Below are positions 27,047 to 36,073 of a stretch of 64,000 bases of DNA, in pieces; within the stretch, counting starts at the first letter, position 1, and each line of letters opens with the position of its first letter. Under the pieces are notes generated by a model, which had not been told where the DNA came from, made no database searches, and saw nothing but the letters and a program-made list of their open reading frames with translations. This stretch comes from JAGVSZ01 sp963747775. GTDB taxonomy: Bacteria > Pseudomonadota > Gammaproteobacteria > Burkholderiales > SG8-39. The stretch is from assembly GCA_963747775.1 (NCBI GenBank), contig CAVVGT010000011.1, forward strand, positions 124,001 to 188,000. Direction: 5' to 3'. The position numbers were made by a program, and so were the translations under genes.

Positions 27047-28234
27047 ATGCCGATCCTCCGAATGACCGACCTGAGCCTGCGCGAAAAGCGGGTCTTCATT
27101 CGTGCCGACCTCAACGTCCCGCAGGACGACGCCGGCAAGATTGCCGACGACACGCGCATCCGCGCCGCGGTGCCGGGTATTCGGCACGCGCTCGACGCGG
27201 GCGCACGCGTGATGGTCACATCGCATCTCGGCCGGCCCAAGGAGGGCGAGCTCAAGCCCGCGGACTCGCTCGCGCCGGTGGCCGAGCGCCTGTCGGCGCT
27301 GCTCGGCGTCCCGGTGCCGCTCAAACGGACGTGGATCGACGCGGGCGAGGTCGCGCCGCCGCCCGGTCAGGTGGTGATGCTGGAGAACTGCCGCGTCAAC
27401 AAGGGCGAGAAGAAGGACGACGAGGCGCTCGCGCGCAAGATGGCGGCGCTGTGCGACGTGTACGTCAACGACGCGTTCGGCACCGCGCATCGGGCCGAGG
27501 CCACGACGCACGGCATCGCGAAGTTCGCGCCGATCGCCTGCGCGGGCCCGCTGATGATCGCGGAGGTCGATGCGCTCACGCGGGCGCTCGCCCATCCCGC
27601 CCGGCCGCTCGTCGCGATCGTCGCAGGGTCGAAGGTCTCGACCAAGCTCACGATCCTCGCCTCGCTCGCGGCAAAGGTGGATGCGCTCATCGTCGGCGGC
27701 GGGATCGCGAACACCTTCCTGCTCGCGAACGGCGGACCGATCGGGAAATCACTTGCCGAGCCCGATCTCGTCGACGAGGCCCGCAAGATCATCCGCATGA
27801 TGGAAGAAAAGCGCGGTGCTGTTCCGATCCCGATCGATGTCGTCTGCGCGAAGGAGCTTTCGGCCACCGCGAAAGCCGAGCTCAAGGCGGCCGCGAACGT
27901 GGCGGCCGACGACCTGATCCTCGACATCGGTCCGCAGTCGGCCGGCGCGCTCGAGCACCTGCTGAAGGCGGCCGGCACGATCGTGTGGAACGGGCCGGTC
28001 GGCGTATTCGAGTTCGACCAGTTTGGCGCGGGGACGAGAGCCGTCGCGAACGCGATCGCCGCAAGCAAGGCGTTCTCGCTCGCCGGCGGCGGCGACACCA
28101 TTGCCGCGATCACGAAGTACGGTGTCGCAGACAGGATTTCCTACATCTCCACCGCCGGCGGCGCATTCCTCGAGTTCCTCGAGGGGAAGACCCTCCCGGC
28201 CCTCGCCGTCCTCGCAGCGCGCGGCGCGCGATAG
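27047..28234 (+). CDS. cbbK: Phosphoglycerate kinase
   Basis: 395 residues. RADLNVPQDDAGKI, the SHLGRPKEGE loop and NDAFGTAHRAEA are characteristic substrate-binding segments, and GGGDTIAAI closes the nucleotide site. It phosphorylates 3-phosphoglycerate with ATP in CO2 fixation and works in the reverse direction in glycolysis. It is 57 bp after cbbG across a hairpin. Confidence 0.96.
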   Translation: MPILRMTDLSLREKRVFIRADLNVPQDDAGKIADDTRIRAAVPGIRHALDAGARVMVTSHLGRPKEGELKPADSLAPVAERLSALLGVPVPLKRTWIDAGEVAPPPGQVVMLENCRVNKGEKKDDEALARKMAALCDVYVNDAFGTAHRAEATTHGIAKFAPIACAGPLMIAEVDALTRALAHPARPLVAIVAGSKVSTKLTILASLAAKVDALIVGGGIANTFLLANGGPIGKSLAEPDLVDEARKIIRMMEEKRGAVPIPIDVVCAKELSATAKAELKAAANVAADDLILDIGPQSAGALEHLLKAAGTIVWNGPVGVFEFDQFGAGTRAVANAIAASKAFSLAGGGDTIAAITKYGVADRISYISTAGGAFLEFLEGKTLPALAVLAARGAR

Positions 28235-28329
28235 CGCGCCCGTCCGCCGTCCTTTCGGGGGCCGCGGCTTGCGGGTCCCCGCCCGCTGTCGTAACGTGAC
28301 GCCACGAACAAGAACGAACCAGGAGCCGC

Positions 28330-29799
28330 ATGCTGTCCCATCAGACCCCGGCACACGACCGCCGGCGCAGCACCAAGATCGTCGCCACGCTCGGACCCGC
28401 ATCGAGCGACCCCACGGTGCTCGAACGCATGATCCTCGCCGGCGTCGACGTCGTGCGGATGAACTTCTCGCACGGTACCCCCGACGACCATCGTGCGCGC
28501 GCCCAGCTCGTCCGGGACCTGTGCCGCAAGACCGGGCGCACCGTCGGCATCATGGCCGACCTGCAAGGGCCGAAAATCCGTGTCGGCAAGTTCAAGGACG
28601 GGCGCGTCACCCTGGGCCCGGGCGATCGGTTCGTCCTGGACGCCGAGTGCGAGCTCGGCGACCAGACGCGTGCCGGCCTCGACTACAAGGAGCTGCCGCA
28701 GGACGTGCGACCCGGCGACGTGCTGCTGCTCGACGACGGCAAGATCGTGTTCGAGGTCGAGAAGGTGGTCGGGCGCGAGATCCACAGCCGGGTCCGGCAC
28801 GGCGGCGTGCTCTCGAACAACAAGGGCATCAACCGGCTCGGCGGCGGCCTGACCGCGCCTGCCCTCACCGCGAAGGACATGGAGGACATCCGGCTCGCGG
28901 CGGGCATCAACGCGGACTACCTCGCCGTGTCGTTCCCGAAGAGCGGCAAGGACATGTACATGGCGCGCGAGCTGCTGCGCGCCGCGGGCGGCAGGTCGTT
29001 CCTGATCGCGAAGATCGAGCGCGCGGAGGCCGTCGGCCGCGAGGCGTTCGAGGACATCCTTTCGGCCTGCGACGGCATCATGGTCGCGCGCGGCGATCTC
29101 GCGGTGGAAGTCGGCGACGCGTCGGTGCCGGCGCTGCAGAAGCGCATGATCCACCTCGCGCGCGAGCACAATCGGCTGACGATCACCGCTACCCAGATGA
29201 TGGAATCGATGATCGCGAGCCCGGTGCCGACCCGCGCCGAGGTCTCCGACGTCGCGAACGCGGTCCTCGACGGCACCGACGCGGTCATGCTCTCGGCCGA
29301 GACCGCGGCCGGCAAGTACCCGGTCGAGACCATCGAGGCGATGAGCCGCATCTGCGTCGAGGCGGAGAAGAGTTCGCCGGTACACCTCGACCGCGAGTTC
29401 CTCGATCGCGTGTTCACGCGCATCGACCAGTCGATCGCGATGGCGGCGCTGTTCACGGCGTACCACCTCAAGGTCAAGGCGATCGCGGCGCTCACCGAGT
29501 CGGGCTCGACTGCCCTCTGGATGTCGCGCCTGAACTGCGGCGTGCCGATCTATGCCCTGACGTCGCAGACGTCGACGCGCTACCGGGTGAGCCTCTTCCG
29601 CGACGTCTCGCCGCTCACCGTGAGCTACCAGGGCCACGACCGCGAGGCGCTGCTCGAGGAAGCCGAGAGCGTGCTGGTGAGGAACGGCGTGGTCGGGCCC
29701 GGCGACCTGATCGTCATCTCGTTCGGCGAGCCGATCGGCGCATCCGGCGGGACGAACACGATGAAGATCGTCAAGGTCGGCGAACATCGCCAAGCTTGA
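28330..29799 (+). CDS. pyk: Pyruvate kinase
   Basis: 489 residues. RRSTKIVATLGPASS opens the barrel, VRMNFSHGTPDDH holds the catalytic Arg, and MVARGDLAVEVG plus TATQMMESMI form the active site. The C-terminal domain is complete. It drains PEP to pyruvate, and its position behind cbbK mirrors autotrophic betaproteobacteria in which pyk ends the cbb operon. The next gene is 103 bp away behind an inverted repeat. Confidence 0.95.
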   Translation: MLSHQTPAHDRRRSTKIVATLGPASSDPTVLERMILAGVDVVRMNFSHGTPDDHRARAQLVRDLCRKTGRTVGIMADLQGPKIRVGKFKDGRVTLGPGDRFVLDAECELGDQTRAGLDYKELPQDVRPGDVLLLDDGKIVFEVEKVVGREIHSRVRHGGVLSNNKGINRLGGGLTAPALTAKDMEDIRLAAGINADYLAVSFPKSGKDMYMARELLRAAGGRSFLIAKIERAEAVGREAFEDILSACDGIMVARGDLAVEVGDASVPALQKRMIHLAREHNRLTITATQMMESMIASPVPTRAEVSDVANAVLDGTDAVMLSAETAAGKYPVETIEAMSRICVEAEKSSPVHLDREFLDRVFTRIDQSIAMAALFTAYHLKVKAIAALTESGSTALWMSRLNCGVPIYALTSQTSTRYRVSLFRDVSPLTVSYQGHDREALLEEAESVLVRNGVVGPGDLIVISFGEPIGASGGTNTMKIVKVGEHRQA

Positions 29800-29815
29800 G
29801 CGAACCGGACGAGGC

Positions 29816-29834
29816 TAACCTGTTGTACAGGTTA
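29816..29834. promoter_or_regulatory. Operator-like inverted repeat upstream of the epimerase gene
   Basis: TAACCTG-TTGTA-CAGGTTA is a perfect 7-bp inverted repeat located 17 bp after the pyk stop and 69 bp before the epimerase start. Its size and TTGTA core recall GntR-family operators, but no regulator gene is adjacent, so the binder is unknown. Confidence 0.55.
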
Positions 29835-29902
29835 AGTGCGACGGCCGAGGCCAAAATCGCTCGGAGGCGAGCATCGCCGAGCGTCGTCCGCAAGGCCCGC
29901 CC

Positions 29903-30928
29903 ATGAAGCTACCCGAGCGCTTCGAGTCGGTCGAGCACCTCGAGGAGGTGATGACGATGCCCTCCGCGGCGCTCGTCGCCGATCTCGCGCGCGCGCCGGG
30001 CGACATCCTCGTGCTCGGCGTCGGCGGCAAGATGGGGCCGACACTGGCCCGAATGGCGAAGCGCGCTGCGCCCCGGCGCGAGGTGATCGGCGTGGCGCGC
30101 TTCAGCGAGCCGGGCGTGCGCTCGGCGCTGGTGGCAGCGGGCGTGCGCACGATCGAATGCGACCTGCTCGATCGCGCCGCCGTCGCGCGCCTGCCCGACG
30201 CGCCGAACGTGGTTTTCATGGCCGGCCGAAAGTTCGGCTCGACCGGCGCCGAGCACCTCACCTGGGCGATGAACGCGCTCGTGCCGGCGATCGTCGCCGA
30301 GCGGTTCGCGCACTCGCGCATCGTCGCGTTCTCCACCGCCTGCGTCTATCCGTTCGTGCCGATTGCGGGCGGCGGCGCGACCGAGGACACGCCGATCACG
30401 CCCCCGCCGGGCGAGTACGCGAACTCGTGCGTGGCGCGCGAGCGCATGTTCCAGCACTTCTCGCACCTCGCCGGCACGCCCGGCCGGCTGATCCGGCTCT
30501 CGTACGCGATCGACATGCGCTACGGCGTGCTGCACGACGTGGCGCGCAAGGTGCTCGCACGCCAGCCGATCGACCTCGCGATGGGACACGTGAACGTGAT
30601 CTGGCAGGGCGATGCCAACAGCCAGGCGCTGCGCGCGCTCGCGCACTGCACCGCACCGACGACGGGCCTCAACGTGAGCGGGCCCGCGGCGACGAGCATC
30701 CGCGCGCTCGCGGCCGCGTTCGGCGAGCGCTTCGGAGTCGCGCCGGTGTTGACGGGCAGCGAATCCGGCTCCGCGTGGCTCGTGGACACGACCGCGGCGC
30801 GCGGGCTCTTCGGCCCCCCCGAGGTCCCGCTCGCGCGCCTGATCGACTGGACGGCGGACTGGATCGGGCGTGCGCAGCCCTCGCTCGGCAAGGACACCCA
30901 CTTCGAGGTCCGCGATGGCAACTACTGA
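29903..30928 (+). CDS. NAD(P)-dependent epimerase/dehydratase family protein
   Basis: 341 residues of the extended SDR superfamily. The cofactor motif is ILVLGVGGKMGPTLARM near residue 38. AFSTACVYPFVP and ANSCVARERMFQHF occupy the positions of the active-site Ser and the region of the YxxxK motif, although the Tyr of that motif appears replaced (NSCVARER). It begins a three-gene plus-strand set with a GNAT protein and a DHDPS-family aldolase. Substrate unknown; a sugar acid or sugar lactone is plausible from the partner genes. Confidence 0.8.
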   Translation: MKLPERFESVEHLEEVMTMPSAALVADLARAPGDILVLGVGGKMGPTLARMAKRAAPRREVIGVARFSEPGVRSALVAAGVRTIECDLLDRAAVARLPDAPNVVFMAGRKFGSTGAEHLTWAMNALVPAIVAERFAHSRIVAFSTACVYPFVPIAGGGATEDTPITPPPGEYANSCVARERMFQHFSHLAGTPGRLIRLSYAIDMRYGVLHDVARKVLARQPIDLAMGHVNVIWQGDANSQALRALAHCTAPTTGLNVSGPAATSIRALAAAFGERFGVAPVLTGSESGSAWLVDTTAARGLFGPPEVPLARLIDWTADWIGRAQPSLGKDTHFEVRDGNY

Positions 30929-30964
30929 GGAACTCGCTGCCTGCGGCGGCGACTGCGCCGAGTT

Positions 30965-30999
30965 CGGGGAGCACGCGGGGGCACAGCCCCCTTCGTATC
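30965..30999 (+). repeat. GC hairpin element directly before a start codon (copy A)
   Basis: Reads CGGGGAGCACGCGGGGGC, then ACA, then GCCCCC and TTCGTATC, ending exactly at the ATG of the GNAT gene. The stem is GGGGGC (30977-30982) with GCCCCC (30986-30991). A closely similar element precedes the dehydrogenase gene at 60.8 kb on the other strand. No usual Shine-Dalgarno sequence is visible between the hairpin and the ATG. Confidence 0.7.
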
Positions 31000-31866
31000 A
31001 TGGCGATCGCTGAAAGCGTCCCCATCCGGCCGCTCGGGGTCGCCGACCTCGACGCCGTCCAGCAGCTTTCGTTCGAGGCGGGCTGGAACCAGGTCGAAGC
31101 GGACTGGCGGATCTTCCTCGAGCTCGGCCATCTCTACGGCGTGGACGGGCCTGCGGGGACCGTCCGCGCGACCGGTGCGACGCTGCCGCTCGGCAGCGAG
31201 TTCGGATGGATCAGCATGATCATCGTCACCGTGGCCGCGCGTCACCGCGGCGTCGCGGCGCAGCTCGTCCTGCACGGCATCGAGGATCTCGCGGCACAGG
31301 GTCTCGTCCCCGGACTGGACGCGACGCCGGCCGGCCGGGACGTGTATGGGCGCCTCGGATTTCGCGACACCTGGCCCATCACCCGGCTGGTGCGGCCCGG
31401 GACCGGGCGGGTCCGTGGGGTCGGCGGCGAGATCGCGCCCGAGCTGCGCTCTGCGACCCTCGGCGATCTGGAAGCGGTGGCCGCGCTCGACCACCGCGCG
31501 TTCGGCACCGAGCGCCGCGCCGTGCTGGCCCGGCTCATCGAGCGCGCGCCGGAACTCGCGGTGGTCGGCTGGACGCCCGGGGCCGCCGGCTTCCTGCTCG
31601 GGCGTTTCGGCCGGACGTCCACTCAGCTCGGACCGGTCGTCGCCTCCGAGCCCGCGGTGGCCCTCTCCATGATCGACTACGCGCTCGCCCAGGCGCCGGG
31701 GCCGTTCATCCTCGATCTCGTCGACCTGCGCCCCGGCCTGCGGGCCGCCCTCGAAGGGCGCGGGTTCGCGCCGCAGCGCACTTTTAGCCGCATGTACTAC
31801 CGGCGCGCCGAGCCGTTCGGCGACCCGAACTTCGCGATCGCGATCGCCGGGCCGGAGCTCGGCTGA
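31000..31866 (+). CDS. GNAT family N-acetyltransferase (two-domain)
   Basis: 288 residues from the ATG at 31000. The first GNAT domain (about 5-135) contains IIVTVAARHRGVAAQLVLHG, the acetyl-CoA binding loop (RxxGxA type), and GRDVYGRLGFRDTW. The second half (about 150-285) resembles the Acetyltransf_18 domain found at the C-terminus of such proteins. Substrate unknown. It is 71 bp after the epimerase gene and 9 bp before the aldolase gene. Confidence 0.85.
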   Translation: MAIAESVPIRPLGVADLDAVQQLSFEAGWNQVEADWRIFLELGHLYGVDGPAGTVRATGATLPLGSEFGWISMIIVTVAARHRGVAAQLVLHGIEDLAAQGLVPGLDATPAGRDVYGRLGFRDTWPITRLVRPGTGRVRGVGGEIAPELRSATLGDLEAVAALDHRAFGTERRAVLARLIERAPELAVVGWTPGAAGFLLGRFGRTSTQLGPVVASEPAVALSMIDYALAQAPGPFILDLVDLRPGLRAALEGRGFAPQRTFSRMYYRRAEPFGDPNFAIAIAGPELG

Positions 31867-31875
31867 AGGCGGGGG

Positions 31876-32943
31876 ATGCCCATCGTCCGACACATCGAGG
31901 ACATTCCGCCGGAGGTCCTCGCGTGCCTGCGCCGCGGCGCGGCCATCCCCGCGCATCTGCTCGCGCTCGACGCCCGGCGCCGCCTCGATTCGCGCCGCCA
32001 GCGAGCGCTGAGCCGGTACTACGTCGACGCCGGCGCCGGCGGGCTCGCGGTGGGCGTGCACGCGACGCAGTTCGCGATCCGCGAAGCGGGCTTGTACGAG
32101 CCGGTCCTGCGTCTCGCCATGAACACGGTCGTCGAGTGGACCGACCGGCCGATGGTGATGATCGCCGGCCTCGCCGGCCAGACCGCGCAGGCGCGCCGCG
32201 AAGCCGAACTTGCGCGCGAGATCGGCTACCACGCGGGCCTGCTGTCGCTCGCCGCGATGCAGGGCGCCTCCGAGGACGAGCTCATCGCCCACTGCCTCGC
32301 GGTGTCGCGCGTGATGCCGCTCGTCGGGTTCTACCTGCAGCCCGCGGTCGGCGGAATCCCGCTCTCCGCGCGGTTCTGGCGGCGCTTCGCGGAGATCGAG
32401 AACGTCGTCGCGATCAAGATCGCGCCGTTCAATCGCTACCGTACGCTCGACGTCGTGCGCGGCGTCGTGACCGCGCGCGCCGAAGACCGCGTCACGCTCT
32501 ACACCGGCAACGACGATCACATCGTGCTCGACCTCGTCACGCCGTACTCGATCCGGCGCGACGGCGCGGAGGTGCCGGTGCGCATCCGCGGCGGGCTGCT
32601 CGGCCACTGGAGCGTCTGGACGAAGACCGCGGTCGAGCTCCTGCGCATCGTCCACCTCGCCGTCGAGCGCGGCGCGATTCCCCTCGAGATCCTGGAGCTC
32701 GACGCGCACGTCACCGACGCGAACGGCGCGTTCTTCGACGTCGCGCACGACTTTGCCGGCTGCATCGCCGGGTGCCACGAGGTGCTGCGGCGCCAGGGGC
32801 TGTTCGAGGGCATCTGGTGCCTCGATCCGAAGGAGACGCTCTCTCCCGGGCAAGCCGAGGAAATCGCGCGCGTGATGGCGGCTTATCCCGAGTTGAACGA
32901 TACGGATTTCGTGCGAGCGAACCTCGACCGCTGGCTCGCCTGA
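31876..32943 (+). CDS. Dihydrodipicolinate synthase-family aldolase
   Basis: 355 residues, somewhat longer than typical DHDPS (about 300). The TIM-barrel pattern is seen in RRQRALSRYYVDAGAGGLAVGVH, MVMIAGLAGQTAQA and VGFYLQPAVGG, and the Schiff-base lysine is the K of NVVAIKIAPF. Such proteins cleave or form 2-oxo acid carbon bonds in sugar-acid catabolism. True lysine biosynthesis is unlikely given the divergent length and context. Confidence 0.85.
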   Translation: MPIVRHIEDIPPEVLACLRRGAAIPAHLLALDARRRLDSRRQRALSRYYVDAGAGGLAVGVHATQFAIREAGLYEPVLRLAMNTVVEWTDRPMVMIAGLAGQTAQARREAELAREIGYHAGLLSLAAMQGASEDELIAHCLAVSRVMPLVGFYLQPAVGGIPLSARFWRRFAEIENVVAIKIAPFNRYRTLDVVRGVVTARAEDRVTLYTGNDDHIVLDLVTPYSIRRDGAEVPVRIRGGLLGHWSVWTKTAVELLRIVHLAVERGAIPLEILELDAHVTDANGAFFDVAHDFAGCIAGCHEVLRRQGLFEGIWCLDPKETLSPGQAEEIARVMAAYPELNDTDFVRANLDRWLA

Positions 32944-32974
32944 GCGGCGCTTGCCGCTACCGGCAGCGCGTTCT

Positions 32975-32991
32975 GTAACGGAAGTCGTTAC
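32975..32991. promoter_or_regulatory. Inverted repeat upstream of the hydrogenase operon
   Basis: GTAACG-GAAGT-CGTTAC is a perfect 6-bp inverted repeat about 130 bp before hupS. It could be a binding site for a hydrogenase regulator; none is encoded in the window. GTAAC occurs twice more, 12 bp apart, just upstream of hupD near 37.38 kb. Confidence 0.5.
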
Positions 32992-33027
32992 TGGGTTGCG
33001 TGGCGGAGGCGCCGTCCTTTCCGCTGC

Positions 33028-33041
33028 TTGACTTAGATCAA
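33028..33041. promoter_or_regulatory. FNR/Anr-like box upstream of hupS
   Basis: TTGAC-TTAG-ATCAA differs at one base from the FNR/Anr consensus TTGAT-N4-ATCAA. It lies 75 bp before the hupS ATG, a position suited to activation. It suggests induction under low oxygen. Confidence 0.65.
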
Positions 33042-33115
33042 TCTCCCGCGCGCGACGGAGTTCAACCTCATTTCAATCCGGCGTTCACCGCAGCCGGACA
33101 TGGAGGAGGGTCGGC

Positions 33116-34210
33116 ATGAATCCCACGTTCTATGAGGTCATGCGCCAGCAGGGCATCACGCGGCGCAGCTTCCTGAAGTTCTGCAGCCTCACCGCCGCAT
33201 CGCTCGGCCTCGGCGCCGAGGGCGCGCCGGCGATCGCGCAGGCGATGCAAGACCAAGCCGCGCACGCCGGTGCTCTGGCTCCACGGCAACGAGTGCACGT
33301 GCTGCTCCGAGTCGTTCATCCGCTCGTCGCATCCGCTCGCCAAGGACGCGGTGCTCACGCTTGATCTCGCTCGACTACGACGACACGCTGATGGCCGCGG
33401 CCGGCCACCAGGCCGAGGAGATCCTGACCGAGATCGTGTCCAAGAACAAAGGCAGCTACATCGTCGCGGTCGAGGGCAACCCGCCGCTGAACGAGGACGG
33501 CATGTACTGCTTCCAGGGCGGAAAGCCGTTCGTCGAGAAGCTCAAGTGGGTCGCGCAAGGATGCCAAGGCGATCATCGCCTGGGGCTCGTGTGCGTCGTG
33601 GGGCTGCGTGCAGGCCGCCAAACCGAACCCGACGTGGGCGACGGTCCGGTGCACCAGGTGATCACCGACAAGCCGGTGATCAAGGTGCCCGGGTTGCCCG
33701 CCGATCGCCGAGGTGATGGCGGCGGTGGTGACCTACATGGTCGCGTTCGACAAGCTGCCCGAGCTCGACCGTCAGGGCCGGCCGAAGGCCTTCTACGGCC
33801 AGCGCATCCACGACAAGTGCTATCGCCGGCCGCACTTCGACGCCGGCCAGTTCGTCGAGAAGTTCGACGACGAGTGCGGCGCGCAAGGGCTACTGCCTCT
33901 ACAAGATGGGCTGCAAGGGTCCGACGACGTACAACGCGTGCTCGACGGTGCGCTGGAACGAGGGCATGTCGTTCCCGATCCAGTCGGGGCACGGCTGCAT
34001 CGGCTGCTCGGAGGAGGACTTCTGGGACAAGGGCAGCTTCTACGACCGATTGACCGACATCAAGCAGTTCGGCGTCGAAGCAGAATGCGGACAGGGTCGG
34101 CGCAGCGGCGGCGGTCGTCGTCGGGGCGGCGGTCGTCGGCGCACGCGGCGGCGAGCGCCATCAAGCGCGCCGCGTCGAAGACGCGATCGGCCGACAGCCA
34201 AAGGAGGTAA
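33116..34210 (+). pseudogene. hupS: [NiFe] uptake hydrogenase small subunit HupS (frame-broken as sequenced)
   Basis: The start MNPTFYEVMRQQGITRRSFL contains the twin-arginine export motif. Successive frames give a complete, well conserved small subunit: HGNECTCCSESF, MISLDYDDTLMAAAGHQ, AIIAWGSCASWGCVQAAKPN, RIHDKCYRRPHFDAGQF, MGCKGPTTYNACST and IQSGHGCIGCSE. The CTCC and SWGC cysteines are the two extra ligands of the [4Fe-3S] proximal cluster of O2-tolerant hydrogenases. About eight shifts are needed, near 33250, 33361, 33556, 33645, 33693, 33876, 34082 and 34138, nearly all one-base insertions. Decay or sequencing error are both possible; conservation favours error. Confidence 0.92.
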
Positions 34211-34216
34211 GTGATC

Positions 34217-36015
34217 ATGGGCGCGTACGAGACCCAAGGCTTCAAGATCGACGATAGCGGCAAGCGCGTCGTCGTCGATCCGATCTGCCGCATCGAGGGT
34301 CATCTGCGCGTCGAGGTCAACCTCGACAAGGACAACGTGATCCGCAACGCGGTGTCCTCGGGCATGATGTGGCGCGGCCTCGAGGTGATCCTCAAGGGCC
34401 GCGATCCGCGCGATGCGTGGGCGTTCACCGAGCGGATCTGCGGCGTCTGCACCGGCGTCCATGCGCTCGCTTCGGTGCGCTGCGTGGAGGACGCGCTGGC
34501 GATCAAGATCCCGGACAACGGCCAACATGATCCGCAACCTCATGCACTGCGTGCTGTACGCGCAGGACCATCTGGTGCACTTCTACCATCTCCACGCGCT
34601 CGACTGGGTGGACGTGGTGAGCGCGCTCAAGGCCGATCCGCAGCGGCACCTCCGAGCTCGCGCAGAAGATCTCGAATTGGCCGCTCTCGTCGCCCGGGTA
34701 CTACCGCGACCTGCAGACACGGCTCAAGAAGTTCGTCGAGTCCGGCCAGCTCGGGCCGTTCCGCAACGCCTATTGGGGCCACCCGGCGTACAAGCTGCCG
34801 CCCGAGGCCAACCTGATGGCGGTTGCGCACTACCTCGAGGCGCTCGACTTCCAGAAGGAGATCGTGAAGATCCAGACGATCTTCGGCGGCAAGAACCCGC
34901 ACCCGAACTGGCTGGTGGGCGGCGTGCCGTGCCCGATCAACGTCGACGACGTCGGCGCGGTCGGGGCGCTCAATCTCGAGCGGCTGAACATGGTCGGCAA
35001 CATCGTCGATCACAGACCGTCGAGTTCATCGATCAGGTCTACATTCCCGATCTCCTCGCCATCGCCTCGTACTACAAGGACTGGGCCGCGATCGGCGGCG
35101 GGCTCTCGGGCCAGAGCGTGCTCTCGTACGGCGACTTTCCCGACCGGGCGAACGACGACAAGAGCCGACTGTTACCGGCGCGGTGCGATCATCAACGGCA
35201 ACCTCAAGGAGGTGTCACGACGTCGACCTGCGCGATCCCGAGGAGATCCAGGAGTTCGTGACGCACTCCTGGTACAAGTACGCCGACGAGAAGAAGGGGC
35301 TGCATCCCTGGGACGGGCGAGACCGACCCCGAACTTCGTGCTCGGCAAGAACACCAAGGGCACCAAGACCGATATCAAGGAGCTCGACGAGAGCGCCAAG
35401 TACTCCTTCATCAAGGCGCCGCGCTGGAAAGGCCACGCGATGGAGGTCGGCCCGCTCGCCCGCTACATCGTCGCGTACGCGAAGGGCGTGCCGGAGATCA
35501 AGGAGCAGGTCGACAGGACGCTGAAGCAGCTCGACGTGCCGCTGCCCGCGCTCTTCTCGACGCTCGGCCGCACCGCGGCACGCGGGCTCGAGTGTCAGTG
35601 GGCCGTCCACAAGATGAAGTACTTCTACGACGGCCTGATGTCCAACGTGAAGAACAACAACGTCGACACGGCCAACGTCAGCAAGTGGGAGCCGTCGACC
35701 TGGCCGAAGGAGGCGAAGGGTGTCGGCATCATGGAGGCCCCGCGCGGCGCGCTCGCGCACTGGATCAGGATCAAGGATCACGAAGATCGACTCGTACCAG
35801 TGCGTGGTGCCGACGACATGGAACGGCAGCCCGCGCGATGCCGTCAGGGCAAGATCGGCGCGTACGAGGCCGCGCTGATGAATACCAAGATGGCGAAGCC
35901 GGAGTGGCCACTCGAGATCCTGCGGACGATCCACAGCTTCGATCCGTGCCTCGCCTGCGCGACGCACGTCATGTCGCCGGAGGGCAAGGAGCTGGTGTCG
36001 GTCAAGGTGAAATGA
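34217..36015 (+). pseudogene. hupL: [NiFe] uptake hydrogenase large subunit HupL (frame-broken as sequenced)
   Basis: Begins MGAYETQGFKIDDSGKRVVV and keeps both metal-binding pairs: RICGVCTGVHALASV near the N-terminus and DPCLACATHV at the end. The C-terminal tail after the His (VMSPEGKELVSVKVK) is the peptide removed by HupD after nickel insertion. Shifts are needed near 34520, 34647, 35012, 35173, 35215, 35317, 35330, 35782 and 35848. All blocks between them align with group 1d large subunits. Follows hupS by 6 bp. Confidence 0.93.
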
Positions 36016-36073
36016 GCGCGCGCCGGCGTCCGCCACGGGCGCCGGCAGCCAATCTCTGGTGGAGGATCGAACA

